DNA of 37,361 bases from JAEUMY01 sp031394355 (GTDB lineage Bacteria; Pseudomonadota; Gammaproteobacteria; Burkholderiales; Usitatibacteraceae). The position numbers and the translations under genes are program-made. The stretch spans positions 1 through 37,361 of the forward strand of contig JANNSU010000084.1 of the NCBI GenBank assembly GCA_031394355.1. Direction: 5' to 3'. Positions 17,911 through 26,704 of the stretch are shown piece after piece; the first letter of the stretch is position 1, and each line of letters starts with the position of its first letter. A model generated the notes under the pieces. It was not told the origin of the DNA. It saw only the letters and a program-made list of their open reading frames with translations, and ran no database searches.

Positions 17911-17980
17911 TGCCCCCCGGCTCACTTTGTTCGCCACCCCCATTGGGGGAGGTTCCGCGACTTGGGGCGGCCCGGCGTCG
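17911..17980. repeat. Intergenic 70-bp repeat, copy 2
   Basis: Second direct copy, 80 bp downstream of the first. It ends 15 bp before the gmhB start and so may contribute to the gmhB leader. It contains CCCCCATTGGGGG, a potential short hairpin that copy 1 has lost. Confidence 0.85.
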
Positions 17981-17995
17981 CTTTTGGATGAACCC

Positions 17996-18544
17996 ATGAA
18001 CTCTCCTTTGAAGCTCATCATTCTCGATCGCGACGGTGTCATCAACTTCGACAGCGACGCGTATATCAAGTCGCCCGCCGAGTGGAAGCCGATTCCGGGC
18101 TCGGTCGAGGCCATTGCCCGACTCAATCGCAATGGCTATCGCGTGGTGGTGGCCACAAACCAGTCGGGCATCGGCCGCGGACTCTTCGATATGGCAACCC
18201 TCAATGCCATCAACGACAAGATGATGGAGCTGGTCTTCCGCCAGGGCGGTCGCATCGATGCGCTGTTTTTCTGCCCGCACACGGCGGACGAGAATTGCAA
18301 TTGCCGCAAACCCAAAACGGGCATGTATGAGGAGATCGAGGCGCGCTTCAACACCAAGCTCACCAGTGTGCCTTGCGTGGGCGATTCTTTGCGCGACTTG
18401 CAGGCCGGTGCTGCGATGGGGTGCCAGACCTATCTGGTGCTGACGGGCAAGGGTGAGAAGACGCAACTGGATGGCGGGTTGCCGAGGAGGACGCAGGTGT
18501 TCGCCGATCTCGCGGCCGCAACCGATCATCTGATCACGCTTTGA
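17996..18544 (+). CDS. gmhB: D-glycero-beta-D-manno-heptose-1,7-bisphosphate 7-phosphatase
   Basis: HAD-superfamily phosphatase of the ADP-heptose pathway for LPS inner core. The 182-residue product from ATG 17996 has motif I LDRDGVIN, motif II ATNQSGIGRG, the zinc-binding cysteines in FFCPHTADENCNCRKPKTG, and motif IV VGDSLRDLQAG. Longer in-frame starts would translate the 70-bp repeats and are rejected. Location after glyS is typical for Betaproteobacteria. Confidence 0.93.
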   Translation: MNSPLKLIILDRDGVINFDSDAYIKSPAEWKPIPGSVEAIARLNRNGYRVVVATNQSGIGRGLFDMATLNAINDKMMELVFRQGGRIDALFFCPHTADENCNCRKPKTGMYEEIEARFNTKLTSVPCVGDSLRDLQAGAAMGCQTYLVLTGKGEKTQLDGGLPRRTQVFADLAAATDHLITL

Positions 18545-18551
18545 ATCCGCG

Positions 18552-19289
18552 ATGATTCTTCTCCGCTCGATGGCGTTCTTTGTGGGCGTTCTCCTGTTCA
18601 CGCCGTTCTTCGGTGTGGCGGTATTCGCGGCGCGGCTAGCCGGTTTTGTGCCCGCGTACAACATGGCACAGGCGTGGGGCCGCGCGGTGCTGGCCTGGGT
18701 GCGGATCACCTGCGGCATCCGGCATGAAGTGCAAGGTCAGGAAAATGTCCCTGACTATCCGGTGGTGGTGCTCTCGAAGCACCAATCTGCCTGGGAGACG
18801 CTCTTCCTGCTCACCCATCTGCCACCAGCCGGCTGGATCATCAAGCGCGAGTTGCTGTGGCTGCCGGTCGTGGGCTGGTGCCTGTATATCCTGCGCGCGA
18901 TTTCCATTGATCGATCAAGCGGTCGCGAGGCACGCGACCAGATTGTCGAGCAGGGTGGAGACCGCTTGCGCGACGGGATCTGGGTGGTGATCTTTCCGGA
19001 AGGTACGCGCGTGGCGCCGGGCCAGCGCAAACGCTATGGCGCAGGCGGCGCGTTGCTCGCCACGAAGGCCGGGGCCCAGGTTCTGCCGGTTGCGCTCAAT
19101 GCGGGTGAAGTCTGGGGACGCTACGCATTTCTGAAGCGTCCCGGCATCATCCAGGTGCACTTCGGGCCGCTGATCGACGGACGAGGCAAGACAGCAGAAA
19201 CGCTGAATGCCGAAGTGCAGGTGTGGATAGAAGGCGAGATGGCGCGCATCTCGCCAAAGCTGTATGCCGGGGACGATGCCGCGTTCTAG
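18552..19289 (+). CDS. plsC: 1-acyl-sn-glycerol-3-phosphate acyltransferase
   Basis: Inner-membrane acyltransferase converting lysophosphatidate to phosphatidate. The 245-residue protein has an N-terminal hydrophobic segment (about 5-32), the acyltransferase block SKHQSAWETLF (a HX4E variant of the usual HX4D, which I recall from related betaproteobacterial sequences), and the glycerophosphate-binding block FPEGTRVAPG. It starts 7 bp after gmhB, and its 3' end overlaps the next gene. Confidence 0.92.
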   Translation: MILLRSMAFFVGVLLFTPFFGVAVFAARLAGFVPAYNMAQAWGRAVLAWVRITCGIRHEVQGQENVPDYPVVVLSKHQSAWETLFLLTHLPPAGWIIKRELLWLPVVGWCLYILRAISIDRSSGREARDQIVEQGGDRLRDGIWVVIFPEGTRVAPGQRKRYGAGGALLATKAGAQVLPVALNAGEVWGRYAFLKRPGIIQVHFGPLIDGRGKTAETLNAEVQVWIEGEMARISPKLYAGDDAAF

Positions 19290-20025
19290 CGCTGCTGCGC
19301 AACCCACGGTGCCATCCGGCACGCCGAAGGCCATCGCATTGTCGGGGCGGGAGGTGGACTACCTGCTGGTGCGAAAGCGTGGCAAGCGCGGCATCAGCCT
19401 GCGCATTGATCATCGCGGCCTTGCGGTCACTTCTGCCCTGCTGACGCCGCAATGCGATATCGACCGCATCCTGCGTGAGCACGAGCGCTGGGTCGTGAAG
19501 AAGCTGGCCGAATGGGCCGCGCGCCCGGTACATGTAGTGAAGTGGCAGGATGGCGAATCGTTGCCGCATCTCGGTGCGACTATTCGCCTGCATGTCATCG
19601 CCACAGAAAAACTGGAAGGCGTCGAGCTTGCCGGGGAAGACCTGCTGGTGATGGTGCGCGCCGCCACGCCGGAACGGCTCGCGCGCCTTGTGATTGCGTG
19701 GTACCGACGCGAGGCGTTGCCCCTGTTTGCCCAACGTGCCTTCCACTTCGCCCGGCTGCATGGCCTGCCCGTGCCCCGCGTCATGCTGTCCAACGCACTT
19801 GGCCGCTGGGGGAGCTGCAATGTGCGCCGCGAGGTGCGTCTGGCCTGGCGACTCTTGAAAGCACCGCCTGCGATCATCGATTATGTGATCTGCCACGAGC
19901 TGGCACACCTGCGGCACATGAATCACTCCGCCGCGTTCTGGGCAGAGGTGGAACGCATGTGCCCGGACTATCGCCGCCTGCGTGATGAACTGGAGAAGGC
20001 GGACCCGCTGTATCGGGCGTTCTGA
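19264..20025 (+). CDS. ygjP: YgjP-type zinc metallohydrolase (DUF45/SprT-like)
   Basis: A 253-residue protein with the zinc-binding signature HELAHLRHMNHSAAFW near residues 219-234. The upstream GRWGSCNVRREVRLAWRLLKAP block is also typical of the YgjP/DUF45 family. E. coli YgjP has been described as a nucleotide pyrophosphohydrolase, while the fold is metallopeptidase-like; the role here is not settled. The start at 19264 overlaps plsC by 26 bp, and ATG 19276 is an equally possible in-frame start. It carries a one-mismatch copy of the palindrome at 19576-19587. Confidence 0.85.
   Translation: MPGTMPRSSAAAQPTVPSGTPKAIALSGREVDYLLVRKRGKRGISLRIDHRGLAVTSALLTPQCDIDRILREHERWVVKKLAEWAARPVHVVKWQDGESLPHLGATIRLHVIATEKLEGVELAGEDLLVMVRAATPERLARLVIAWYRREALPLFAQRAFHFARLHGLPVPRVMLSNALGRWGSCNVRREVRLAWRLLKAPPAIIDYVICHELAHLRHMNHSAAFWAEVERMCPDYRRLRDELEKADPLYRAF
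19576..19587. repeat. Degenerate palindrome GCGACTATTCGC
   Basis: One mismatch at position 5 (A to C), in ygjP, read as ATIR. Confidence 0.6.
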
Positions 20026-20046
20026 GTTCCTGCCTGGACAGCGACG

Positions 20047-20817
20047 CTACGTTGCGTCAGACAGCGCCACGAATTCCGCGACCGACAGTGTTTCAGCCCG
20101 GCGCTGGCTGTCAATGCCAGTCTGCTCGAATGCCGACACGGACACCATCGACTTCAATGTATTGCGCAACATCTTGCGACGCTGGCCAAACGCCGCTTGC
20201 ACCACGGCGCTGAAGCGCGCCTCATCTCTGGCGCGCAGGCGATCCGCTCCCAGCGGCAGCATGCGCACGATGGCAGAGTCCACCTTGGGTGGCGGGTGGA
20301 ACGCACCCGGAGGCACCAGGAACAGCCGACGCATCGCGAAGCGATACTGCAACATCACCGACAGGCGGCCGTAGTCGGGGGCGTCCGGTGCCGCCACCAT
20401 GCGGTCCACCACTTCCTTTTGCAGCATGAAGGTGCAATCCACAATGCGCTCCGCGAAGTCCGCAATGTGAAACAGCAGCGGCGTGGAGATGTTGTAGGGC
20501 AGGTTGCCAGCGATGCGGAGCGGCGAGGGCAGGGTGGAAAAGTCGAAAGCCAGCGCATCCGCTTCATGCACCGTGACGTGGGACGGCGGCCAGGTTTCGC
20601 GCAATGTGGCCGCAAGGCCGCGGTCCAGCTCCACCACATGCAGGTGGTCCAAGTGCGTGGCCAGTGGTGCGGTCAGCGCACCCGGGCCGGGGCCAATCTC
20701 CACCATGTGTTCCCCGCGCGCGGGCGCGATCGACGTCACGATACGGTCGATGTAGTGCCGGTCGGTGAGAAAGTGCTGGCCCAGCCGCTTCTTCGGTTTC
20801 GGCAGCATGCGGGTCAC
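20047..20817 (-). CDS. rsmA: 16S rRNA dimethyladenosine transferase
   Basis: KsgA-type methyltransferase that dimethylates the two adjacent adenosines near the 3' end of 16S rRNA during 30S assembly. It has 256 residues, with KKRLGQHFLTD at the N terminus, SAM motif VEIGPGPGALT, and catalytic motif NLPYNIS. The start is GTG at 20817, overlapping the pdxA stop; ATG three codons later is possible. It is the last gene of the lptD-surA-pdxA-rsmA operon and converges on ygjP with only 21 bp between. Confidence 0.96.
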   Translation of the reverse strand: MTRMLPKPKKRLGQHFLTDRHYIDRIVTSIAPARGEHMVEIGPGPGALTAPLATHLDHLHVVELDRGLAATLRETWPPSHVTVHEADALAFDFSTLPSPLRIAGNLPYNISTPLLFHIADFAERIVDCTFMLQKEVVDRMVAAPDAPDYGRLSVMLQYRFAMRRLFLVPPGAFHPPPKVDSAIVRMLPLGADRLRARDEARFSAVVQAAFGQRRKMLRNTLKSMVSVSAFEQTGIDSQRRAETLSVAEFVALSDAT

Positions 20818-21836
20818 GGCCCCCGTTGAGGGGCGTGAACGTGCGACAGTTTGATCGCCAGGTCCAAGGCGGCTTGCAGACTGCCCACATGCGCTTTTCC
20901 CGTACCAGCCAGATCCAGCGCAGTCCCGTGATCCACCGATGTGCGGATGAATGGCAGGCCGAGCGTGATGTTTACGCCTTCCCCAAATGTGGCGTACTTG
21001 AGTACTGGTAGCCCCTGGTCGTGATACATGACGAGGAACGCATCTGCCGCCGCCAGATTGGCTGGTGAGAACATCGTGTCAGCAGGTAGCGGGCCCATCA
21101 CGTCCACACCCGCCGCGCGCATACGCGCCAGCGCCGGCTGGATCACCTCGATCTCTTCGCGCCCAAGATGTCCCCCTTCGCCTGCGTGCGGGTTGAGCCC
21201 CGCTGCGAATATTCGCGGTCGGGGGATGCCGAATCGTTCGATCAAGTCATGATTCAGCACGCGCAATGATTCTTCAATCAGCGGCGCCGTAATAGCGTGG
21301 GGCACCGCAGCGAGTGGCAAATGGGTCGTGGCGAGTGCAACACGGAGCGGCCGACCGTTCACATCGCCGGTCAGCAACATCACCACCTTGGGCGATTTGG
21401 CGGCAGCCTGCAGATACTCCGTGTGGCCGCTGAACGGGATGCCGCCGTCGTTGATGATGCCCTTGTGCACTGGGGCAGTGATCATGGCCGCGAATTCGCC
21501 AGAGAGACAGCCTTGAATCGCCCGGTCGAGCAGTGCGGTGACGTAGCGGGCGTTGGCGGAATTGAGTTGGCCAGCGATGGATGATTGCGGCATGCGAATA
21601 TTCGCAATACTCAGCAGGGCAGGCGCACTTTCGTTGTAGTCGGGGATGGCGGAGACATCGCAATTCACCCCGCATTGGCGGGCGCGTGCAGAGAGCATGT
21701 CACGGTCGCCGATGAGAACCAGCCGCGCCGCTTGCCGTTGGGCGACGACAGACAGACAGAGCTCGGGCCCTACACCGGCGGGTTCGCCGGTGGTCAGGGC
21801 AATCAAGGGAGGGAGGGTTGGCGCCGTATTCGGCAT
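20814..21836 (-). CDS. pdxA: 4-hydroxythreonine-4-phosphate dehydrogenase
   Basis: NAD-dependent enzyme of the DXP-dependent pyridoxal phosphate pathway. The 340-residue protein shows LTTGEPAGVGPEL at the N terminus, metal-binding SGHTEYL, GLNPHAGEGGHLG, and MYHDQGLPVLKYATFGEGVN. Two exact palindromes lie in it. The one at 21594 encodes ANIR in SIANIRMPQ, and the one at 21205 encodes RIFA in RPRIFAAGLN directly before the conserved LNPHAGE motif. It lies downstream of surA in the envelope/vitamin operon. Confidence 0.96.
   Translation of the reverse strand: MPNTAPTLPPLIALTTGEPAGVGPELCLSVVAQRQAARLVLIGDRDMLSARARQCGVNCDVSAIPDYNESAPALLSIANIRMPQSSIAGQLNSANARYVTALLDRAIQGCLSGEFAAMITAPVHKGIINDGGIPFSGHTEYLQAAAKSPKVVMLLTGDVNGRPLRVALATTHLPLAAVPHAITAPLIEESLRVLNHDLIERFGIPRPRIFAAGLNPHAGEGGHLGREEIEVIQPALARMRAAGVDVMGPLPADTMFSPANLAAADAFLVMYHDQGLPVLKYATFGEGVNITLGLPFIRTSVDHGTALDLAGTGKAHVGSLQAALDLAIKLSHVHAPQRGP
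21205..21216. repeat. Palindrome GCGAATATTCGC, copy 10
   Basis: Exact copy in pdxA (minus-strand gene), read as RIFA. Confidence 0.95.
21594..21605. repeat. Palindrome GCGAATATTCGC, copy 11
   Basis: Exact copy in pdxA, read as ANIR. A 14-bp palindrome with its flanks. Confidence 0.95.
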
Positions 21837-21891
21837 GAATCGGCGCCGGTCACGATTGCGTGGCGGGGATGGCGCGTGGTGTGATCAGCGA

Positions 21892-23301
21892 TCAGCGGTC
21901 TTCAAGGCGCATTTCAACAAATGCGCGATCCCGCTGCTGGCGCAGCCAATCCTGGAAGGCTTCGTCGGACTTGCGTTGACGCAGCGTCTGGCGGGCCAGC
22001 GCACGCCGGCGATCATCCGACATGGCCTCCGAACGACGTTCCTGCACCTGCACCAGATGCCAGCCGAACTGGGTCTGGATCGGACGGCTCACTTCGCCGT
22101 CGCGCAAGCCATTCAACGTCCGCTCGAATTCTGGCACGGTGTCGCCGGGGGAGAGCCAACCGAGGTCGCCACCCTTCTGGGCGCTGGAATCTTCGGAATG
22201 AACTTTGGCAAGCTCGGCAAAGTCGGCACCGGAGGTCACGCGCTCGCGGAGGCGGGAGAGGCGTTCCCTGGCTTCATCCTCGGTCAGCGTGTCTTTGGTG
22301 CGGAGCAGGATATGGCGGGCACGCGTCTGGATCACTCCGGCCTGGGCGCTCTTGCCACGCTTCTCCAGCAGCTTCACGATGTGGAACCCGTTGGGACTCT
22401 TCAGGATGTCGCTCACTTCTCCCTCGCGCAGACTGCTGATCGCCTCGGAGAAGATGGCAGGAAGACGAGCGGCGCTGCGCCAGCCGAGGTTTCCACCCTG
22501 CAGGGCATCGGGTGCGTCGGAGAAGGTCGCGGAAATCTGCGCGAAGTCAGCGCCCTTGCGCAGCTCGGAGAGCGCCTGTACGGCGCGCTTGCGACGCGCC
22601 TCGATCTGGGCAGCATTGGCCTGTTCAGGCACCACCACCAGAATGTGTGCAAGGCGAAACTCCGAATCGGTCGTCTGCTCGCGTGCCTCGAGTGCAAGCT
22701 GGTTGTCCACTTCCGATTCCGTGACCACGATGCTGCCTTCGACGTCACGTTCACGCAGCTTGTTGGTCATCATCTCCTGCCGGATGTCTTCGCGAAACCG
22801 GGTCCAGCGCACGCCGTCTTTTTCGAGCAACTGGCGAAACGCCGGCAGCTGCAGGCTGTTCTCTTCCGCAATACGTTGAATGGTGCGATCCAAAGTCTGG
22901 TCATCGACCTTGATGCCCGTCTCCTTGGCCAGCTGCATCTGCACCATGTCGTTGATCAGGCGCTCGAGCAACTGCTTGGACAGCGTTTCCTGTGGTGGAA
23001 GTGGCGTGCCCTGCTTCTGCAGGTTCGCGATCACCACGGCCAGACGCTCGGCCAGATCATTCTGGGTGATCACATCGTCGTTGACGACAGCGAGGATGCG
23101 GTCCACCGTGAGCACGCGCGACGTGCCGGGCGCGGTCGACAGGCGTGTGTCCAGCTTGCTGGCAGGCGCAGGCACGGGCATTGAAGGCACATTGCCGGTG
23201 ATTGGGGACTGCGCCGCAGCGAGCATCGTCGTTGCTGCCATAAATGCAGCAGACAATCGAGCGATCAGGCACAGCATGTTTCGGGGGAAAACTGGACTCA
23301 T
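21892..23301 (-). CDS. surA: Periplasmic chaperone and peptidyl-prolyl isomerase SurA
   Basis: Chaperone guiding outer-membrane proteins, including LptD, through the periplasm. The 469-residue precursor has an N-terminal signal (about 9-30, with hydrophobic LIARLSAAFMAATTMLAAA), a SurA_N chaperone domain, and two parvulin domains: about 195-305 (LAHILVVVPEQ...GFHIVKLLEKR) and about 310-415 (RARHILLRTKD...GWHLVQVQERR). Its start overlaps the lptD stop as ATGA. It has no palindromes. Confidence 0.96.
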   Translation of the reverse strand: MSPVFPRNMLCLIARLSAAFMAATTMLAAAQSPITGNVPSMPVPAPASKLDTRLSTAPGTSRVLTVDRILAVVNDDVITQNDLAERLAVVIANLQKQGTPLPPQETLSKQLLERLINDMVQMQLAKETGIKVDDQTLDRTIQRIAEENSLQLPAFRQLLEKDGVRWTRFREDIRQEMMTNKLRERDVEGSIVVTESEVDNQLALEAREQTTDSEFRLAHILVVVPEQANAAQIEARRKRAVQALSELRKGADFAQISATFSDAPDALQGGNLGWRSAARLPAIFSEAISSLREGEVSDILKSPNGFHIVKLLEKRGKSAQAGVIQTRARHILLRTKDTLTEDEARERLSRLRERVTSGADFAELAKVHSEDSSAQKGGDLGWLSPGDTVPEFERTLNGLRDGEVSRPIQTQFGWHLVQVQERRSEAMSDDRRRALARQTLRQRKSDEAFQDWLRQQRDRAFVEMRLEDR

Positions 23302-25592
23302 GGCGTTATCTCGTCTGAGCGGCGATAGCCGGGTATGTTCTGCCGCAGGGTTTCCAACGGGTTGATCCCCAATCTGGAGAGGCCTTTCAGTTCCAGCTGG
23401 AACTGAATGGAGTTGGAGTACTGCTGGGTGGCGGTGGTAAAGCGGTGTGCGACCAGGCGGAATTCCCAGCAGCCGTGATTATACTCAAGCCCCAGCAACC
23501 CCTCCACGAGACGGCGATCCTTGAGGCTGTGGTTGAGTCGTGCGAGGACACGTACACCCGGGCTGACCGGCCATTGGGTGGATACATCCACCTGACGCAG
23601 TGTCTCACGCGTGTAGCGATAGGCGACGTTGACGATCTTGCCCAGCTCCGGGTTGTAGCGAGCGGCAATCGCGCCCTTCTCCAGCCGGTTCCCGTTGGTG
23701 CTGTACTGAAAGCTGGTGTCGATCCAGGTTGAAGGCAACACCTGGCCCGAGAATGCGGCCAGCAGATCACTGGAGCGAACAGTGCCAAGCGTGGGATTGG
23801 TGACCGTACCCAGTGTCACCCGCGGCGTATTGAAGAAGTAGCGTTGACCGAAAGATGCGCGGAATCGTTCTGCGCCGTCGTCGCGATTGATGAACCGCGA
23901 GGTGGCAGCCAGCGTGACCTGGTTGGCATCCGCGACCCGGTCGCCGCCGATGAAGATGTTTTCGGTAAAGATCTGCGCAAAGCTGAAGTCGCTTTCGGCT
24001 GTGGAAAAGTTGGGCAGTCGTGTCTGGTCCCGGAAGGGTACGTAGAGAAAGTAGAGCCTCGGTTCCAGTGTCTGCACCAGCGGCACGCCGCGGAACATCA
24101 GGTCTCGCTCCAGGTACAGCCCGCTGTCCACGCTGGCGATGGCGACGCCACGAGTACCCCCTTCAAACCCGGCCTGATTGCGGGACAATTCATAGCGGGT
24201 GTGGTGGTAGCCGAGCTTGGGGCTGATGAATCCGTAGCTGCGGGTGATGGGCCAGGTCAGCGATGGATTCACGATCATGCGCCGACCGTTGACCAGGGTC
24301 GGATGGCGGAAGTCGCTGTATTCGGAGGCAAGCTGGGTTGTCAGACCCGATGTCCAGTCTTTCTGCAGCCCCAGGTTGAGCTGCGGCGCAAGCCGATACG
24401 GCACGACCACCGGCGCCGCCGGGTCCTGCAACGTCTGGTAGGCGAGCACGCGAAGTCCCAATCCAACGTTCGCATTGCCGTAGTTCACCATCATGTCGCG
24501 CGGCAGGTTGGTCTGTGCCGTGTTGGTGATGCGCGTCGACAGGTCACGAAAGTAGTCATCGTCCGACACCTTCTGGGCATTGATGCTCGCGGTCCAGGCG
24601 CCGCCGAATGTGGGCAACCAACGCGAAAGATCCTGAACGTGGCGGAGCCCCAGCAAATAGCGGTCGCTGCTTGCTTCCCGGTCGCTGGGCAGATATTCGG
24701 AATCAAGCTGTCCTTGCAGAGTTGGCTCGAGATAGCGGACCTCGGTACCGAGCTGGACACCACGGCGGGTGAATATCTTGGGCGTAATGGTTGCGTCCAG
24801 ATTGGGCGCGATGTTCCAGTAGTAGGGCTGCGCATACTCGAGGCCGCTTTGCGAGGACGACCCGAACGACGGCGGCAGGAAACCTGACTTCCGGTCATTG
24901 TTGAGCGGAAAGGTCATGTACGGCATGTACAAGATGGGCACGCCCTTGAAGAGTACCCGGGCGTGCGTGCCGCTACCCACATTGCGGCCATGGTCGAGGG
25001 ACAATTCGGACAATCGCATGAACCAGTCCTCGTCACCCGGCTTGCAGGTGGAATAGCTGGCCTCCGTGAATCGCTCGCGGTCCTCGCCTTCGAGGTAGAC
25101 GCGACTGGCATTGGCCCAGGCGTCCTGGCGGCGGCCCTCCTTGGCGGGGAGGTGGAACGTGGGCCTCTCAAGCGTGCCAATCTGGCTTGACAGTTTCAGC
25201 TCGAGCTCGTCACCTTCGACCTTGTCGCCATCCCGATCCAGCATCACCTTGCCACGCGCCGTCACGGTATCGTTGGGTTCGTCATAGACAACCTGCTCGG
25301 CCTTCATGATGAGGCCATCCTGCTGCAGCATCACGTTGCCGGTGGCGGTTGCGGTCTGGCCGAGGACACCCGTGACGCGGTTGGCGGTGAAGACGCGCGG
25401 CCCGGCTTTCTTCCCGGCACCACGAATACCGGTCATGAGTTTCAGAACGGGAGATTGCTCGCCTTCTGCAGCCTGCGCAGGCTGCCAGGCAGTCAGCGCT
25501 GCGGCGACTGCAACCACCAGGGCTGTTTGCCTGAGGCCAGTGCTGCGACGGGTGCAGGTGCCGGTCCGGTTGATGCATCGCTTCGATTTCAA
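23298..25592 (-). CDS. lptD: LPS-assembly protein LptD
   Basis: Outer-membrane beta-barrel that with LptE inserts LPS into the outer leaflet. The 764-residue precursor has a signal segment (about 20-42, ending AWQPAQA-AEG), a periplasmic OstA/beta-jellyroll domain (about 70-190, with GNVMLQQDGLIMKAEQVVYDE) and a C-terminal barrel. Cys in STCKPGDEDW and in YNHGCWEFRL are positioned for the inter-domain disulfide known from E. coli LptD. The start is TTG at 25592; no in-frame ATG is available nearby. It diverges from amgK with only 23 bp between. Confidence 0.94.
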   Translation of the reverse strand: MKSKRCINRTGTCTRRSTGLRQTALVVAVAAALTAWQPAQAAEGEQSPVLKLMTGIRGAGKKAGPRVFTANRVTGVLGQTATATGNVMLQQDGLIMKAEQVVYDEPNDTVTARGKVMLDRDGDKVEGDELELKLSSQIGTLERPTFHLPAKEGRRQDAWANASRVYLEGEDRERFTEASYSTCKPGDEDWFMRLSELSLDHGRNVGSGTHARVLFKGVPILYMPYMTFPLNNDRKSGFLPPSFGSSSQSGLEYAQPYYWNIAPNLDATITPKIFTRRGVQLGTEVRYLEPTLQGQLDSEYLPSDREASSDRYLLGLRHVQDLSRWLPTFGGAWTASINAQKVSDDDYFRDLSTRITNTAQTNLPRDMMVNYGNANVGLGLRVLAYQTLQDPAAPVVVPYRLAPQLNLGLQKDWTSGLTTQLASEYSDFRHPTLVNGRRMIVNPSLTWPITRSYGFISPKLGYHHTRYELSRNQAGFEGGTRGVAIASVDSGLYLERDLMFRGVPLVQTLEPRLYFLYVPFRDQTRLPNFSTAESDFSFAQIFTENIFIGGDRVADANQVTLAATSRFINRDDGAERFRASFGQRYFFNTPRVTLGTVTNPTLGTVRSSDLLAAFSGQVLPSTWIDTSFQYSTNGNRLEKGAIAARYNPELGKIVNVAYRYTRETLRQVDVSTQWPVSPGVRVLARLNHSLKDRRLVEGLLGLEYNHGCWEFRLVAHRFTTATQQYSNSIQFQLELKGLSRLGINPLETLRQNIPGYRRSDEITP

Positions 25593-25615
25593 GATAAGGG
25601 AGCCTGTCGAACCGG

Positions 25616-26704
25616 ATGGTAAAATTTCGGAATGAGATCAAGAACAGTCAGCGCGTTACCGCGCCACAACGCAAGTTGAACGCCCGGGTTTTTCTGCCCG
25701 GTGATCCGCGCGAAGCGCCTTTGCTGGCATGGTTGACGTCGACCCTGGGATCTGGCGGATTCGACTTGGCACCCGCCGCAGCGGATGCCAGCTTCCGGCG
25801 GTATTTTCGCATAAGCGGTCTGGATGGCGGCGTTACCCGGATCGTGATGGATGCGCCACCGCCTCAGGAGGATTGCCGCCCCTATGTGCGCGTGGCTGCC
25901 ATGCTGCGTGAAGCCGGGTTGAACGCCCCGCGAATATTCGCCATGGATCTGGAGCGCGGTTTCCTGCTGTTGGAGGATTTGGGGCGGCAAACTTACCTGC
26001 AGGCGCTTACGCATGACAATGCGGATGACTTGTTCCTGCCGGCGCTGGATGCATTGGTCTGCTGGCAGTTGGCCAGCCGGCCAGGCATGCTGCCCCCCTA
26101 CGATGAGGCGGTGCTGAATCGCGAGATCCAGCTCTTTCCCGATTGGTATGTCGCCCGCCACCTCGGGGTGACCCTCTCCCCTCGACAGAATGAGACTCTG
26201 CAGGCCCAGTTTTCCCTGATCATGCGGCGTAACCTTGCCCAGGAATTGGTGTATGTACATCGCGATTTCATGCCGCGCAATCTCATGGTGTCCGATCCCA
26301 GCCCTGGCGTGCTGGACTTTCAGGATGCGCTGCACGGCCCGATTTCCTATGACGTTGCGTGTCTGTTCAAGGATGCATTCATCAGTTGGGACGAGGAGCG
26401 GGTGCTGGACTGGACCATCCGCTATTGGGAAAAGGCGCGCAAGGCAGGCCTTCCTGTCCCTGCTGAATTCAGCAGCTTCTTCGAAGATGTGGAATGGATG
26501 GGTCTGCAGCGCCACCTGAAGGTTGCAGGCATTTTTGCCCGGATCAACTATCGCGATGGCAAGCCGCAGTATCTTGCAGATACGCCGCGCTTCCTCGGCT
26601 ATATTCGCGCGGTGGCAGGTCGTTACAACGCCTTGTCGCCGCTACGTCGCCTGCTCGATGAGTTGGAGACGCGGGAAGCGCCCAAAGTCGGGTACACGTT
26701 CTGA
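25616..26704 (+). CDS. amgK: Anomeric N-acetylmuramate/N-acetylglucosamine kinase
   Basis: Aminoglycoside-phosphotransferase-fold kinase that phosphorylates recycled MurNAc (and GlcNAc) at C1 in the MurU recycling pathway. The 362-residue protein has ADASFRRYFRI (nucleotide-binding start), FLLLEDLG, the catalytic loop HRDFMPRNLM (Asp217) and the metal-binding VLDFQDAL. Its partner murU follows with a TGATG overlap, supporting this assignment. ATG 25616 gives a long basic N-terminal extension. A TAAAAT at 25620-25625 could instead be a -10 element, with TTG 25676 as start. The palindrome at 25930 encodes RIFA just before MDLERGFLLLEDLG. Confidence 0.88.
   Translation: MVKFRNEIKNSQRVTAPQRKLNARVFLPGDPREAPLLAWLTSTLGSGGFDLAPAAADASFRRYFRISGLDGGVTRIVMDAPPPQEDCRPYVRVAAMLREAGLNAPRIFAMDLERGFLLLEDLGRQTYLQALTHDNADDLFLPALDALVCWQLASRPGMLPPYDEAVLNREIQLFPDWYVARHLGVTLSPRQNETLQAQFSLIMRRNLAQELVYVHRDFMPRNLMVSDPSPGVLDFQDALHGPISYDVACLFKDAFISWDEERVLDWTIRYWEKARKAGLPVPAEFSSFFEDVEWMGLQRHLKVAGIFARINYRDGKPQYLADTPRFLGYIRAVAGRYNALSPLRRLLDELETREAPKVGYTF
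25930..25941. repeat. Palindrome GCGAATATTCGC, copy 12
   Basis: Exact copy in amgK, read as RIFA. Flanks C and C. Confidence 0.95.

Noticed and set aside
21646..23184. 512-codon open frame on the plus strand opposite surA
   Set aside because: Antisense to surA, whose signal peptide and two parvulin domains are clear; the translation has no family features.
26598..26608. TATATTCGC half-site in amgK
   Set aside because: Three mismatches to the 12-mer; too weak to count as a copy.
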